A DNA stretch of 64,000 nucleotides from Fasciolopsis buskii (lineage: Eukaryota > Platyhelminthes > Trematoda > Plagiorchiida > Fasciolidae): positions 1-64,000 of the forward strand of contig LUCM01005988.1 of assembly GCA_008360955.1 (NCBI GenBank), read 5' to 3'. This document shows, piece by piece, positions 34,835-48,900 of this stretch. The position numbers were made by a program, and so were the translations under genes. The notes under the pieces are model-generated. The model ran no database searches. It had not been told where the DNA came from and saw nothing but the letters and a program-made list of their open reading frames with translations. Each line of letters opens with the position of its first letter. Positions within the stretch are counted from its first letter, which is position 1.

Positions 34835-35405
34835 ATCTTGGAGTGAGTCTGCAGCCTGGTGACACGTATGCAAGATTGCCTTGTTTCGGTCCAATGAGTC
34901 ATTCGACAGTGAGGCCAGGTCATGACCAGAAAACAGGACTGGTCGACAAACCCGTTTGGTCTCAGGTGAACGATGAACTGTCCATGGATCTGATCGAGTG
35001 CAAACCGGAAAGCAGGGTAGGAAACCAACCATTCGGAGTGATTCTGAAAAAGAAAGTGGCTTGATTTTCGTGGCATGTTTAGAGGCGCACGATAGCGCCA
35101 ATTGAAATGAAGACAACAGAAGAGAAAATGAGCCCAAGAGACATGAGACAGTCAGCCAGCACGTTTTAACCTGAAAAGATCTACTTAAATCGTTTGACCG
35201 TGACTGGTAAACGACTGTTGTGTTGACCGCCCAAAGGCCATTTCACTGTTCTTGCCTGATCAAGCATGGCGGGATCGATGCGAACGAGTAAAGCAGCTGG
35301 AGACAATGATAATCGGATTCTAAAACAGTAAGATATAAAAAATGTGGGGCACATTGGCCAACTATGCCTTGATTTTCCAACTTTGATCAAGATCATTCCG
35401 TCCAT
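34835..35405. repeat. Dispersed repeat R2, copy 1
   Basis: Aligns in the same orientation with about 63405-63990. Shared blocks: GCAAG..GCC..GTTTCGGT near 34870, a GGATCTGATCGA block near 34986, AGAGGCG-ACG followed by GAA-TGAAG near 35080-35110, and GAAGAGA-AATGAGC near 35120. One minus-strand reading frame (35181-35405) shares scattered residues with the frame at 63649-63984 (FRIRLS/FRIQLS, GGQ/GQQ), so the ancestor could have been coding on that strand. Element type unknown. Confidence 0.55.
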
Positions 35406-35409
35406 TGGA

Positions 35410-37470
35410 TTGGACGAGTTTAATCAGAGCCGATGAAGTTGGCTATGGAATTCCACAACACCTTACATTCGTGGATTGTGTCAAGAATCCCATCTCAGAC
35501 TTTCTTCATTCCTAATTGCTAAAATTCGTTGTCTTGTCCATAACAGTCTGTATACTGCCATAGTGGTTTGATTGTGTAAGCGTTGATGATGTCTGGTTCC
35601 TATTTGCGGCTCTTCGGACCAGGTTAGTTGATTTCTGGTCTTCAGCTTATTTCAGGTGAGCCAAGGAACCTCTGGAAGTTCCTTTTTCCAATGCAAACTA
35701 CAAGTTACAATACGATGCAGAGGTTAAAATTGCCATAGCATTTCAAAATCAGCACTAGTAAACTGGGTATGTTCGAATTTTCATCGTGTACTATACTGTA
35801 AGTTACAGTTTTATCATTTCGCTCTGTGATTTGACGAAGCACGTCCCCGTGATATGAGGACGGCAAATTAAGCACTCTATAAATATTAGCAAAAATGTGG
35901 TGAAATGTACCCAGTGTTTACGTCAGTAGAGTGATCAAGAATATTTTATCTAATTAGAATAATTTAGCAATGAAAAAAATCCAACAGTTCATTTGAACGC
36001 GTACGCACATTCGTGTTCCAAAAGAACTCGGGTAATTTTTTGTAAAATTCAAATATCCCTTTAAAAATCACCACAGTTCAGGACGCCGTTTGAAAAGCAT
36101 TCAATATCCGACCATATTTTGGCCTTCTGATTCGAATTTGAGCGTAAATCCACTTCTGTCTTACCTTAGTGAAGCAGTGCTGGCTAAATTGGTGATCTCT
36201 ATCTAGTTTCTTACGGAACCTCTCGAAATCCAATCGTAATTTCCGTGCACTAATCCTAATTTACATTATTATGTCACAATCAGCATGATACCGCAATGTG
36301 AGCATAACGCTTTTATGGGTTTCACATTGAAATAAAATAGCCCTGTTTGTCGGGTGAATCGATTTCATTGCTTTACAAATCTCGATGTGAAACATCTTTA
36401 TTGCTGATCTGCTTCGGTCAAATAAACATTTCTTTCTCTTCAGCAGTGTTGACTTTCCGCCTCAGACCTACGAATGCCGATCGACAATCACCGAGCGTAC
36501 CATCTGGTCGCGCAAATGGTCGTTTGCGCTTCATTCAACCTTTGTGTGCTCACCATCCCCTTTAGTCATCTGAATTTTAAGATAAATAATTCCTAACGGA
36601 GGCGCAGAAGCACAGGCTCACTCAAGTTGATCTAGGCGCGTTCACGTCATTGCTCGCGAGAAATGCCAGCTTCCTTTTCTGGTCTACTGTATGCTCTTGT
36701 TCCTAGTGAGCAGATTCACAGTTCGACGGTTGGTTACCTGATTCGCCTGAGCACGCAGCCCAGTTCTAGTACATTTTCTATTAGATTCAGACCGAGAACT
36801 TTCACCCGGGAGAGTCCTGATCAGGTAGAAGAAGAAAAGACTGTCCAATGCAAACGAGGTTCACTGGGTGCCAAAAAGTCGATTCCTCCGGAAGTGCAAC
36901 TGTCGTGTACGGGAACAGTGTTCTTCCGGAGGGGTAAAAATGTTCGGATCCGTAGTGTAGGAAAAAGAAAATAACCTCGTGACACGAAGCTCGGTATGCA
37001 TGAATGTCACCCTGGGCACACAAGCTATTGTTGCAGTGTGCCACAAGAAAATCTCGATGGTCTTCCGATAACCGTGGTTTATAAAGTTCAGTGCATTAAT
37101 CATATTACCCGGTCAAATGTGCCAATTGATTGTCTTTTATGAACCCTCTCATAAAGTGACAGCGACGCAGCAAAATAAAGTCACATCCAACAGACTGAGA
37201 AGCATTCTAGCCAGTCTCTTAACTGACCACTGATATGATAGACTTCATTTCACATTTTTAAAAAACGTTACCATTATAATGAAAAAAGGCTACCATGTAA
37301 ACTTCACACCAGGTCAACTTTTCAGATAAAAAAATTTTCAGGTAAAACATCCGTAGCTAAGTAACTTATCTGGGAATCGAAAGCAGTGTTCCCGGGAAAG
37401 TATTCACAGCTCATGACTACTTTTATTCAACATTCCACTCCGTTCACCATCACTCGTTTTGTAAAGTGCC
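35410..37470. other. No recognisable feature
   Basis: Open frames of up to 103 codons (36663-36974, plus) overlap open frames on the opposite strand and show no domain. I see nothing else. Confidence 0.4.
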
Positions 37471-37483
37471 AGTTTACCGTGGC

Positions 37484-37600
37484 CGATGGTGCTTAAGTGG
37501 TCAACGTCATGACATTTCAACCTGAAGGTCACAGGTTCGAATCCTCCAGCCTGGTAGCCGTAAGTTGGCAGCAGCACCCTTCCTGAAGATGGTGTGTATT
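37484..37600 (+). repeat. tRNA-derived SINE-like sequence
   Basis: A perfect B box GGTTCGAATCC (37534-37544) lies about 34 nt after an A-box-like TGGTGCTTAAGTGG (37487-37500), typical of tRNA-Leu/Ser-like heads. The stem ACCT-GA-AGGT lies in between. No acceptor-stem complement is obvious, so it is probably a SINE head and not a tRNA gene. The minus-strand open frame across it (37404-37772) is not considered real. Confidence 0.5.
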
Positions 37601-39130
37601 GTTGTATCATAAATGAATCATGCCAAAAATGATGATTTCGGGATGGTAATCTATTCGGTTTTGGCTTTTTGGGGGGAACAACAAAAATATTAGTAAATAC
37701 TGAACTCTTTGCTTGCTTTCCGAGGCTCGGTATGATAAACTGTTTGATTAGGCCAACCACAATTGCATGCATGTACTCCCCTAATGGGCAACGAAACAGG
37801 TAAAGTATTCAACAAAAGTTGTTGAACAATATTTCATAGATCTTGGACGCACCTCCATGATATTCACACATCTAACGAATCCCACAGAAAACAACCTGTC
37901 TCCGGGTGGGAACAGGGAATCTGGTCTTCAAATAAAAAATTCATAAGTGAATGAAAAATGGTGGATTGGTTTGGGAATGATAAAAAAAGTTTCACCTAAC
38001 CAGCGTGCACTTTGATTGTCGGGTCATGCAGCACCCATGTTACCCCGAAATTAAACATTTGGTTACGATAATTTGTCCGTGCAAAATTCCCCCGTGAAAG
38101 TTCACATGTTTAGGTATATTTTTGCTTGATACTGGGTTTTCGTGAGATTACATTAGTGATTGGCATATAAATAGCTATTGCAAAAATTATCAGTATTTTG
38201 CCGATGGCACGGATGGTATCTTCATGATTTTAGTGCAGGTTTATATTTGATATTCCCACAGAGATTTGCTCTCGTTCTGATCGGGAGTGGATAACGGTTA
38301 AGTGTAATTTCAAAAACTGCAGTTCGATAACAGTTCAACTAACAGCAAATGAAATTTACTCGACCGGAAACAAGAAGGCGTCCCACTACAGGTTATCGTA
38401 TGTAAACCAGATTCAGTTAATTCCAACTTCCCGTAGACAATAAGCAAGCACTGTAGTGTTTTACCATCTTTTGTTAACATTATTATTGTACCAGTTTTAG
38501 AGATAGCAAACGCGTATGAAGTGATTCGTTCCCAATTCCAAAATGGTGGTCTTTTCAACAGGGGTTTATTCGCTCAAACTCTCACAATGTGTTGGAATAA
38601 CTCTAACTACTGCCCAAGCAAATGACACCGAGAGGACCATAGGAACTGGAAATAGTGTTCAGGTTGACTTGCAAGTTATTTATTTATATTTTAATTTGGT
38701 AAAAATATTACTAGTGGAATCTAGTTGGCGATTGCTGGATGTTCGCTCTTCTGTATCCTGAGTCCATGATTTTAATTACCTAGTTTGTGGTTGCAGGCAA
38801 TACTGAAGATGTGTTCCATTGTGTCACGTGATTTATGCGTTGAATCACCAGGTTTTGTCTGCATTTCGACGCCGACTTTGTGGGCTGGCACCCAAGCGGT
38901 GACTGTCTGCTTGGTGGAGAATGCAATGACCCCTAAACTATTTTGGCCATCGAATGCAAATCATTTTCGGTTTCAACTAAACTCAATGTAATGGTAAACG
39001 TCAAACACTTTGGTTTCAATCACTCCCCCAATCTCGTGGATTAGTTATTAATGTCTGTAATTGATATAGCACAGTGATCCGCGCATCTCCTCAGCAAAAA
39101 GATATCGACGATATCGACTTGTGAGAGATA
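37601..39130. other. No recognisable gene
   Basis: A short R3-like fragment lies near 38797-38865 (GTCACGTGATTTATGCG, then AATCACCA). Nothing else is visible. Confidence 0.4.
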
Positions 39131-39133
39131 ACT

Positions 39134-39186
39134 ATATTATTATTATTATTGTTATTATTATTATTATTATTATCATTATTATAATT
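39134..39186. repeat. (ATT)n trinucleotide microsatellite
   Basis: A run of ATT/TTA units with single-base interruptions. Confidence 0.95.
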
Positions 39187-39589
39187 AACAGTAGGAGTTT
39201 TGTCGTTGTTCCTGTTCTTGTTCTAGCACTGTCGTCCAGACCGAACTGAAAGGCTAACGGAGAACCCACGACAGGTACATCACCACAAGCCCAAGGGAAT
39301 CTAGGTATGAAGAAAATTGGTCCAAAGGCATAAATTAACACAGATAACATACGTGATTTACTATGATTTACACTACTAAGCCTCAAACAACATGATCAAG
39401 TCAAGCCAGATGTTGTTTTTATGCGGCTCGATGTCAATGGATTTTCAGGCGGTAAAAAAGAAACGTGCAACGAACACAGGCATATATGGAGACATTTGGA
39501 TAAAATAAGAGGTTATGTAAAACCTTAATGAGGCAGAAAAAGAAAAATGCATTTAAAACTATGATTAGAAATGAGCTGTATGACAACTT

Positions 39590-40760
39590 TTGACGAATTC
39601 GCCTTTATTCAGCTTTGTCATAGACCAGGCGATGGAAGATGCCTGAGGAGGTTCCCAAGATGTAACGATCATACCGAGAAATGGAGAAAAGCTGTATCAC
39701 CTAGATAAAGCAGATGATATCGCATGCCACTTCTAGTATGCGGACGATGCACAACATGCACTAGACAAACTCTCGAGGTCTGTTGCGCCGTTTGGCATGT
39801 GCTTCGCACCTCCAAAGTATAAAGTGCTGTTGCAAGACCGGACGACAGTAGCCCCGAACTTGAAACCGGAGGTAGGGGAACTAACGATTGTGGAACGTTT
39901 CACTTAACTTGGTAGCTGTGGGTCGAACGATGGTAGCTCGACAGTAGAAGTAAGCAGGCACATATCCAAGGCTCGAGCTGCATGCGTTGGACTGAAGCGC
40001 TTGTAGCGTCGGCCTGATATTTCACTGAAGTTGAAAGGCCATGTGTATTGTGCCGCAATGCGCTCAGTTCTGCTGTACGGTTGCGAGACATGGAGCGTGC
40101 GTGTCGAAGGTGTTCGTCGCTTGGAGATTTTCGATCACCGATATCTACGTAGTAACGCCAGAATTCGATGGAGTGACCGGATGAGTAATGTAGAGGTTAG
40201 GAATCTAGTACTACGTGCCGGTTTTGAGATTATCTTATCTCAGTGTATGCAAATTAGTAGACTACGCTGGTTGGGTCATGTGTTGCGCATGGTGAACACT
40301 GGTCTATCACACCACGCCCCAATTTGAGGTTCCTTTCACAGAGTGGAAAAAATCATTTGTAGGTCAGCAGATGACGTGGTAATGTGGAGCGGGAAAATAA
40401 ACAACGAACTTAGATAAAGTAGGTGTTTTACGTCTTCGTGTTTGGGATCCGAAGAACAAGTCAACTGGCTGGCTGGAGACACTTAAGGATATGGCAGTGA
40501 ACCGTGAACAGTGGGGATCGTGTTGTCATTTTCCATCGAATCAGAATGATTGCGAGTTGCTTTTTACAGTTAGATTGTGTTTCGTGTGTTGGCTACTGCA
40601 TCACCGTTATCTTTTCCCGCTTTGTTTTCGTTTAAAATTTCTATCGCATCCAAAAGTGACCACAGAGTTACTCATATTAATGCTAATATTTTTTTGACAG
40701 AAGGTCTTCTGTCGAATCACGACGCGGATTATTGCCAGTGTTTCGTGCACCACTGTCCGG
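39590..40760 (+). pseudogene. 3' third of an RTE-type LINE: RT palm, thumb, C-terminal domain and 3' UTR
   Basis: Translating the plus strand with a few stops removed gives an RTE-clade pol. The YADD catalytic box lies at 39737-39748, followed by ALDKLSRSVAPFGMCFAPPK and KVLLQDRTT. After further motifs (RFT-LGSCGSNDG, ISKARAA) an intact 98-codon frame at 40031-40327 contains CAAMRSVLLYGCETW and LRWLGHVLRM, the hallmark of the RTE C-terminal domain. A last segment near 40430-40545 reads WLETLKDMAVNREQWGSCC. The 3' UTR to about 40760 is shared with the copies at 51.5-51.7 kb (minus) and 53.77-54.0 kb. Stops near 39732 and 39906 and frameshifts after 40327 show it is dead. The endonuclease half is absent. 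Confidence 0.9.
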
Positions 40761-40764
40761 ATAC

Positions 40765-43700
40765 TATTGAACAATGTTTATGCGTTTCACATGCCAACGA
40801 ATGAGGAGCATGGATTAATCGGGCAAGAAGACAGAAAAAATAAGGATCCTGCGCGACAGATGTAAGTGTTTTGCATCATATTTTGACCATCCGTTAACTT
40901 TTCTAGTGGACGGCATGTGGTATGTGGTGACCTGCCGAACACTTATAAAATGGACATTTTGGAAGGAAATTCCCCTCCAAGTTGTTTACTTTTGCACGAA
41001 TAAAGTGAAATATCCTCTCAAATGTACTAGAAAAGATAACACTACAGACAAGAAGACTTTTTCATTGTAGTGACAAGGATATTCCCCTCATCCTAAGAAA
41101 GCAGACAATATAAAAAAGGATAGTGTCTCAGAACCTCCCCCCTGTTTCATCATACCAGAATTTGGGCAACGTGTTTAACATGAATCGGATGAAAACAAAC
41201 TTGGGTGGATGGTATGCATCGTATGGCTGAGATATACCTCTGGTGGCTAAAACGGGATATTGGCCAGATTTCCAGCCTACTTATAGTAAGATAAGATCAA
41301 AGCGAACTCTTTATCATCTAGAAGAATCTTAAATTCCCGATAAAAAGGAACACAAATTCAGCGTTCCTTCTATCTTTACTCATTTGTCTACTGACGTTTG
41401 TTGAACGAGTTTCCGCACTGCTCGCGCAAAATCCTGCCGCAGGTGATACATGCAGCGCATATGCGAGTGTGAGAAGTAGTCCCTGCGCTCCCAAGGATTC
41501 CCGAATAACGATCAATATGGAGAATATACAGCATTTAGAGTGAAGCTATTCTAATGCCTTCCAAAATCCAACCAGAATCAAGATAAATTAATCCTGAGAA
41601 CAAAGAAATGAGGTCGGTCATCGACCACGAAATTATGAATGTGTCCACGTGCATATGCCCGCATCTTCGTGCCCTCATGTGTCTATTGGCCAATGTTGGT
41701 CAAAGGAGTTATAAGCTTGGGTGAAAGAATCTTAGGCTCCAGTGAACATCCAAAACTTCCTAACACATTTACTGAATGATACTGTCATTTATCATAAGCG
41801 TCTCATGTAAACAATATTTGGCTTCTAATGATTTACAGCATTCGATAAGTTACAGTTAATTGCAGAGCATGAATTCGAGACATTGTATTGTATTGTGTGT
41901 GAAATGGTCGCAAGATTACTTACTAGTATTTGGAATATTTTCAAAGTATGACGAGGACATACAGAATCCCAAGACCCAAAGTCAAACATGGTTATCTTTA
42001 TGGCCCTATCATTAGTTGCTGTGATAAACGGGAAAGAAAAAATCAGCAAAAGTGGTGGAGAATAATTATACGGTCACATCGAGTAAGTGAGTTCCGTCCA
42101 GATTCTTCACTAGTCTAAAACATACTTGTCACTTTGCTCAGAAAAAAAACACATCTAACTTACATACTTTTCACTAGCACTTTCACCAATCCACCTTCTG
42201 TTATGTCGTTGAGATCTCAGTTGAGTGACCGCAGTGTGAATGCTTCAGGGACCCGGTAAGGCAATAATCACAAAAATGAATCGTGTTTCAAGGAATTTCG
42301 TCTATTCATCGATTTACCATAAATTGAGTAAGCGCACATTTGTATTTGTATTCGAGATATAGAAATTCGTACGTAGGCTTTCGGTCAAAACAATTCGGGC
42401 TCACTAAACTTCTTGAAATTCACATAGGTAGCCATACCCCATTTCCAGGTTTATTTTAGACAGCCTTCTCTGTCCCTTCCATGGCAGACAAATCGATTTG
42501 AAGGAACATGATTCATCCTTGAGATCAATTAACAGTGGTTCTTGGTAGTACAAGACGTAAATTACCTAATTCTTTCAACTGGATTACGTAAGATAATTCC
42601 TTGATTGTCCTAAACAGAAGGCGGACGTTGTCAATTAGGAGGGTGGGTAAAGTCCTCTTGTTAACGGCTGTACTACCAGGACCGGCTTCTCAATCGGCAC
42701 ATATGTGCTTCCCACGTTTGCGGTATTTAAAGGGCACACCGGCTCATGTTGAGCAAAACAGGCCGGTGGGGTTCTCAAATTTCAACTGTTCCATTCGCAG
42801 CACAAATTGTCAAGTACATCTGTTGAAATTACGCGTATTCTGGTAGTATGATCAGTTAGTTCCATAACCCAGAGAAGATGGGAATTTTCAACGCAAACGT
42901 TCAAGCAGTTCAAGCAGTGCACTCTCTTCGTGTTTGTTGTTGTCAACACTGATAAAAGCATCTACTTCCCGTTTCTCAGATATCTTTGAACCGGCTACTT
43001 CATAAATGAGCGACCCGTTTATTGTGAATGACAACCAGACATTATAATGTCGCATTATCGCCTTTGAGAATCATCTGTTACCTTTTTTCCCATGGGAACA
43101 TAATGAAAATCTTATATTGCAACAAGATAGCACGCTGATACACACGTTACAACTTTTCAAATCGTGGTTGATTTTGACCATAATATTGGTCTGTTCAATA
43201 TCCTCAAGTGAAATCCTCCGGGGATCCACGGGGCATTCTCAAGAGAAATATGCTCGGAAATGGGAGAGGCATTTCCCTACGGAAATCTGCTAACAGCTGT
43301 TCTTCACGAACCGTGCTTAAAAAATGACAGCGGATTTTCACGATGGAATAGCTTCGCCCAGGACGGGTGACCAGTGATTGTTTAAAGGCTCGGTTGTACA
43401 GGACTGGACAGAAACTGTTGACGACGGATCGTTCAGATCGCTTGTGAAAACCGTGTTAGGTAGGTGCGTTTCGCCTTTAGACCAAAGTGACAGGTATGTC
43501 TTTCCCCAGACTAGTGAAGAATCTTGATGGAACTCACTTGAGGTAATCTTACATTTATTTTCCGTTGTTTCTGTATAGTGATAAGAATACAGTTCATTGT
43601 GTTACGCTTTGTGACTTATTCAGTTATGATCAAAAGTTTGCGCTAGTACAGCCAAAACGCCGACACCATCGTCCTTAGTCCTGCGGGAGCGTAATGGAAA

Positions 43701-45625
43701 CCACCGATATCCGTCTCGCTTGATATCTACATGCTTGAGACCAGTAGTGGAAACGCAGCGGGCTTTGATTCCCCCCTGCCCATATGAGAGGGCGATGACA
43801 GCACCCCACCACCACCCCCATCGTGGTAGGAACACGACACCTCTGTCCTGCGGCGAACCGTCTGGGGCGATCTTCAACCCGGGACTGACACAGACAAGAT
43901 GCGTCGAGAAACGGCGGCCACACGCAATATGTCCTTCGTGTGTATGTCCTCTCTGTTATGTCGTCCTTCAATAGGCCAATCAAGTTGCAGCTTCGTCACT
44001 CCGTTACCTAGGCCAGTTGTTGACTTTTTGACCAATCGGTGTTGGCTAACCGCAATGTCCAACCAAATGGGTACGAGAAGATCGATAGTATGGCCACGTG
44101 CTGTTGCCGTTGCCAGATTTGGCAGTCGAGCAAGCTTACCCAGGATCTGTGTTGAGGTGAGTTAGTCTGTGGTTGTTCCTGCTGTTCTTATCAGATTTGC
44201 CATTGCGATTAGACAGTTATTTGATCTTAATGTGTTGGCCACCTACCTGACAAAACTTCCATGAACGTGATTGTAACTAATCCCTGTCTGTTTCCCATCC
44301 CTGCATTTTCCATTACTTACTGTACCGAATGTTTTCTAGTGTGTTTGTTAATACAATGATTGTTTGAGTCAATTTCACCCTTTAGTGAGAGGTATCGCAT
44401 AATCATTATTTCGCATTTTGCTCGTTCGTGATGCGATGCTCGTACCATGATCCGTAGGACTATCACTGATGTTGCTCTAATATGGTTATTCTGTTCGGTT
44501 GTCCAATGTACTGGGAGCCCTGTTCAACTAAGTGCTTCTCCAAAATCCGATTCACACGCTTCTGTATTTTCGTTCTAATTTAGTACTAGTATATTAGGTT
44601 TTTACGGCTGTGGGTTTTTAAGTCAACCTGTAACTCCATTTCCGGCAAAAATGTCCCGTTCCCGACTGTTCACCTGACTAATTGGCTAGAAGTCGAAGGT
44701 CGAAAACTCCCTGTGGTTGGCCTTCACGGTTTATTATTTCAGCTCCGGTAAGTGATGTCTGAATCAAGCATACTTGATGTGTGTTGGGGAACAGGATTTT
44801 AAAGCAATGTAAAGTACCCAAACAACGAAAATCTATGGGTTTGCCGGAAAAGCTTTACCTCTTTGGTGTGTAGTTTCAGATGTCTGGCGCGGGGTTGAGA
44901 TGGTAGCGGTCGCATACGGGAGGGGTGTATTCGTCATCGGTTTCAAATCATTTATTTTTCTGATGTCAATGGGGTTGTTCACGAATGTTCAGTTCCTTTA
45001 AAATCGGAGATTGCTCTGCAATTGCTGTGCCACTTAATTCGTTCTGAAGTACCGTTTGTCTGCGATTTTGCAATTTTTTATGATTTACCCGTCACATGAG
45101 TGTGGCAGAAAGACAAACTCGAGGGGAGGGAGGACTTCGAACTTTGGCCGTGGAACTTGAAGTAGCATAGAACCACATAAGATCCCCAAATGTCCTATGG
45201 TTACAAATACGGCAATAGCAACTTTGCATTTCCTACCGAGTGACAGACGGTCGTTCGTCATGAATCGCGTCTTCGTGCAAGTAGCGGGTTGCTTCCTGTT
45301 CGACAAGCTGGCGTCGTTCGTGTCCTCATCTTACCGACAGTCATTGTTGTAACACAGAACAAGCTAAAAATCCGTGATCCCCGAACAGTTAATGGGGTCG
45401 AATTTAGATGCAATGAGCCTATGGGTTTTATGCGGTTAGACAATCGTGGGTCCTTTAAGGTGGACTGTCTAAAGCAACTTAGCAGTGAACAGTATTCAGT
45501 TTTGTCGAACAACGCGCCCTTTAATTTTTCCCATGGGAAAGCAGCTGCTTCCGTGGAGCCTTTGGACTGGAATCTCATCAGTAATAGTGGATCTACTATA
45601 ATTTTCAAGGGATTCAACATCAACA
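40765..45625. other. No supported gene; CCAAT-rich block and tRNA-like remnant
   Basis: 43780-44060 is relatively GC-rich, with overlapping open frames on both strands (up to 102 codons) and two CCAAT boxes (near 43975 and 44032), more like an LTR or 5' UTR than a gene. 44886-44950 has tRNA-like features with a GGTTTCAAATC B box (44939-44949). 45258-45638 has open frames of 120-126 codons on both strands; the plus-strand one ends inside a SINE fragment, so I do not call it. Confidence 0.35.
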
Positions 45626-45630
45626 CCCAG

Positions 45631-45757
45631 CTCACCATTAAAAAACTGTGATTGCAGGTGTTTCACCCAGTTTGTTACGAATCGTCAACAGTGCATATCC
45701 ATCGTGCCCGAACAAGTTTGTCCGTGGCCTTACCTATTAAGCCACTGTAATAGGTTC
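45631..45757 (-). mobile_element. H1 SINE, minus copy, degenerate
   Basis: It aligns with the reverse complement of the SINE: CTCACCAT tail, TGTTTCACCC, CGTCAACAGTGCATATCC and CGTGCCCGAAC. The core reads TTGACGA in place of CTGATGA, so the ribozyme is mutated. The B-box region is shortened. An A-box remnant (CTATTAAGCCACTG) lies near 45727-45740. Confidence 0.7.
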
Positions 45758-45799
45758 TCAATGGTTTATCGATTATCAACGCGGTCGTTCATTCGGAGG

Positions 45800-45930
45800 T
45801 CGCCTCCAAACACAGACGATTTGGATATTCCCCGCTGATGGTTCCCGACGGGGATAAAACAGCTGTACGATGCTTCCATGGTTTCCTACCGGTGGGTTTG
45901 TCATTGGTGCAGCATGATGAAGCCTTTGCG
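45800..45930 (+). mobile_element. H1 SINE, plus copy, tRNA head missing
   Basis: It aligns from GGATAT through the hammerhead region to the tail (CAGCTGTACGATGCTTCC, then CCATGGTTTCC). The core is CTGATGG and AAAAC, so two core positions are changed. Stem II CCC-GAC-GGG is well paired. The ribozyme is probably inactive. Confidence 0.7.
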
Positions 45931-45934
45931 AATA

Positions 45935-48900
45935 GTCAGTCAAGAACAGAAACCACGTTTTACACCCTTAGTGATTTTCCCTTTTCACCTCGATTATAGT
46001 ACCTGGTAAACGACAAGCTCATACCAGCGTTCTGCGTGGTCGTTCGCTTTGTTGAGTAACACTTGGCTAAACAAAATCGTAGTAAAATGCATTCAGTTGT
46101 AGTTACAAACGTACCAACAGTGGTCTCATCAACAGTTCGCTCCACCACCACTAGTAGATTGTGCTGGGCCACTGTGACCTATGACTTTCCAACGGATCAA
46201 TGTTTTGGGTGCGTCAATCTGTTGGTGTCTGAAGAATCGTCCTGTGAACAAACCGTGTTATTGGTTTTAACCTTTCCAACGGTCATGTAACTTAGTGTGT
46301 GATGGGGGCACTTTGTCGTGGCGCAAAACTGCGGTCAAAAGCGGTCTCTGATGACTATTCCATTCCGGACTTTGTTTACATCGTTTTCACGCCCATGTAA
46401 AGTGAGCATTCACATAGAATTCGGTTGGAATATCCAAAGCTTCCCAGATTACGAAGCCGTGGAATTTTACACCAGGAAGTCCTGCCATCAGATTGCCTAA
46501 TCTGGTAATGACGAAGGAGGTCGAACGAGTAAAACGATCATCAGTAGGACGTCTGCATCTTCGCGCATTTTTGACCGGTGGTACTAGAGTTCGAATTGTA
46601 AAAGTATCATTAACATCCCGGTCTTTGCTTGTGACCATTTGTTTGTTCATTCACTTTTTCGGTATTGTCTTTTATTCCGCTGTCGAATAGAAGGCGCTGG
46701 TGGGTAGTGAACGAGCTTGGAACACATCGGTGCAAGGTAAGTAGATGGATGGAAACCACTTACAGCCCATCTCAGCCTTCTTCACGAATTGTTGCACAAC
46801 TGTTTCATAGTGTTCTGAGATAGCACGAGACATCAGATGTTATAAAGAAAGGGAAATCCACGTCCATTTCGTGCATTCAAAAAGTCTACCATTTACCTGA
46901 TGAGTGGAAGGTCATCGGTTGGATTCCGATGCATACTGTCTATTTTCGGATACGAGAAATGGGTTTTATTTTCTTTATGTGCAGTACAGAAAATGGAACA
47001 GAAGACTGAGAGAACCCAGCCTCTGGATAGCCTGCAAACCAAAAGTTTCCGCTTCCACTCATTCACCTCTAGCTGCATTTCTGTCTGTGTCTAGGTCGAT
47101 GTGTATACTCCCCATTCGTTTATTACTAGCAACCCGAATGAAGAACGGACGAATGGTGTTTTCACAGTTGCATTATGAAGCACGTTGTGAGATTCCTATT
47201 AGATTCGTGAATGACTACCACTTTTTATGAATAAAATAGGCTATAATTAGAGGCCCCTCAGTGTTTCCGTCTTGATCCTTTTGAGTCCTTTTCAATACAT
47301 CATCACTATTAATGCGATCGTACGCGTGTGTGCACGACGGTTTTCTAGGGTCCAGTTCAGTTTCAAACTGATTAGCCGGTTTTAAAAATTCAAATATTAG
47401 TTTTGCATTATTATAGTGTGAAGTGCGATTCTCTGATTGTGATTACGACGTACTGATCCAGACGGAACCGTAAACCACTTGACTCTGATTGGCATACTCA
47501 CCCGTTTGAGCGTGTTGTAGTTGGTGAGATGTAAACATGTTTCGCGGAGTTACCGAGCGCTTGCGATACTGTCGTTCAATTTGACAAATCCTGGACGGTT
47601 TCGTCAAGTTTGGTTGTCGTATGAATTAATGTCCTCTGCTCTGATTGAAAAACAAATAATGGTATCTATGATGGTGAACAGGAATTTTAAGCGAATACCA
47701 AATTAATCTTATCGTTTTGAGGTTAGGTTTTTTATTCACCCATTCTAAGTGCTCATGCATCCAAACGAATTTTCTCTTCGAGGTGATGGTGCGAAGCGGA
47801 GCCTAATAGGAGGAAATTGTCTTATCTATTGTCCTTGCAAGCCATGACTCATTTACTTTATAAAATGATAAAAATGGAGTTTAAAAACATTCAAAAAGTG
47901 TTTCTTATCCTACCAAAAATTTCATTTCCACGTTACTGTTGTCAGGATTTGGATGCCACATTGTCTAGCTCTAAGCTTGTGTAGTATGCACAATGTATAA
48001 TTTATATACATGGGTACATTATTTTAATTCTGTTCGTATGCTGTTCATGGATCTAAGCATATTCTCCACAGTGTTTGTGTTGTCCTGCGGCTTAGGTTCT
48101 AGACGACGAGACGAGGTATCATGCACATGTGAGTTGTCAAATTACTAAAATACTGACGCGATTGAAGTGAAGGTTTCGTCCTCGCATTTCATTGACCGCT
48201 GATGGACACTGGTGACACCCAGTGATCCCTTCAAATGTATCTTTTGGATTATGAAACTAAGTGAATAGCAAAACCATAGAACGTTGGATCGTTTTCGTTC
48301 TCACATCGGTTGCTAGACCGTTACTCTGGCATTCGGAATCTCGGTGTTGTGGTTGTCAGTTTGTGCAAGTGCTGTGGGGCTTACTTCGCATGCAACACCT
48401 ATCCTCGACGCATGCAATGAACAATTCTATTTTATATGAATTGTAAACAGCATAAATTCACTAAGTCTCAATTGTTTTTGTTGGTCTGATGTTCACACTG
48501 TGTTCAGTTCACATGTGGCTTTTTTCTTCTATTCTTGGCTGCTACTGGTTTCTGTCCTCGTTGTCTATCGTTTTAACTGAAGGTAAGAAAATGGACATTG
48601 TATGGGTAATGTTTTAAACGGACGCAGTACAGTATGCTGCATATCAGTGATGGAAAAATATATTGTCGTGCCCATCAAGTTTATTGTAGTGCTTATTCCA
48701 CTCGCGCCTAACTCGATATGCATGCATGCAATTTGGGTGCTCCTCGTTTAGTGCCGTGGCATTGCAGATTTTTCTTCTCACTGGTCACTAGTTGCTCGGA
48801 CAATGGTTTTGCTTCATTCGGAATTACTGTATCACATTACAGAGCTGTTTACCGGTGAACAAGTTATGTGAAGATTTGTGGACCGTTACCAATGTTTAAC

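Noticed and set aside
37484..37560. Functional tRNA gene
   Set aside because: A and B boxes are good, but I could not close an acceptor stem or a normal anticodon arm, so I call it a SINE-like head.
45258..45651. Real gene from the 120- and 126-codon open frames
   Set aside because: Both strands are open over the same bases, no domain is recognised, and the plus-strand frame ends inside a SINE fragment.
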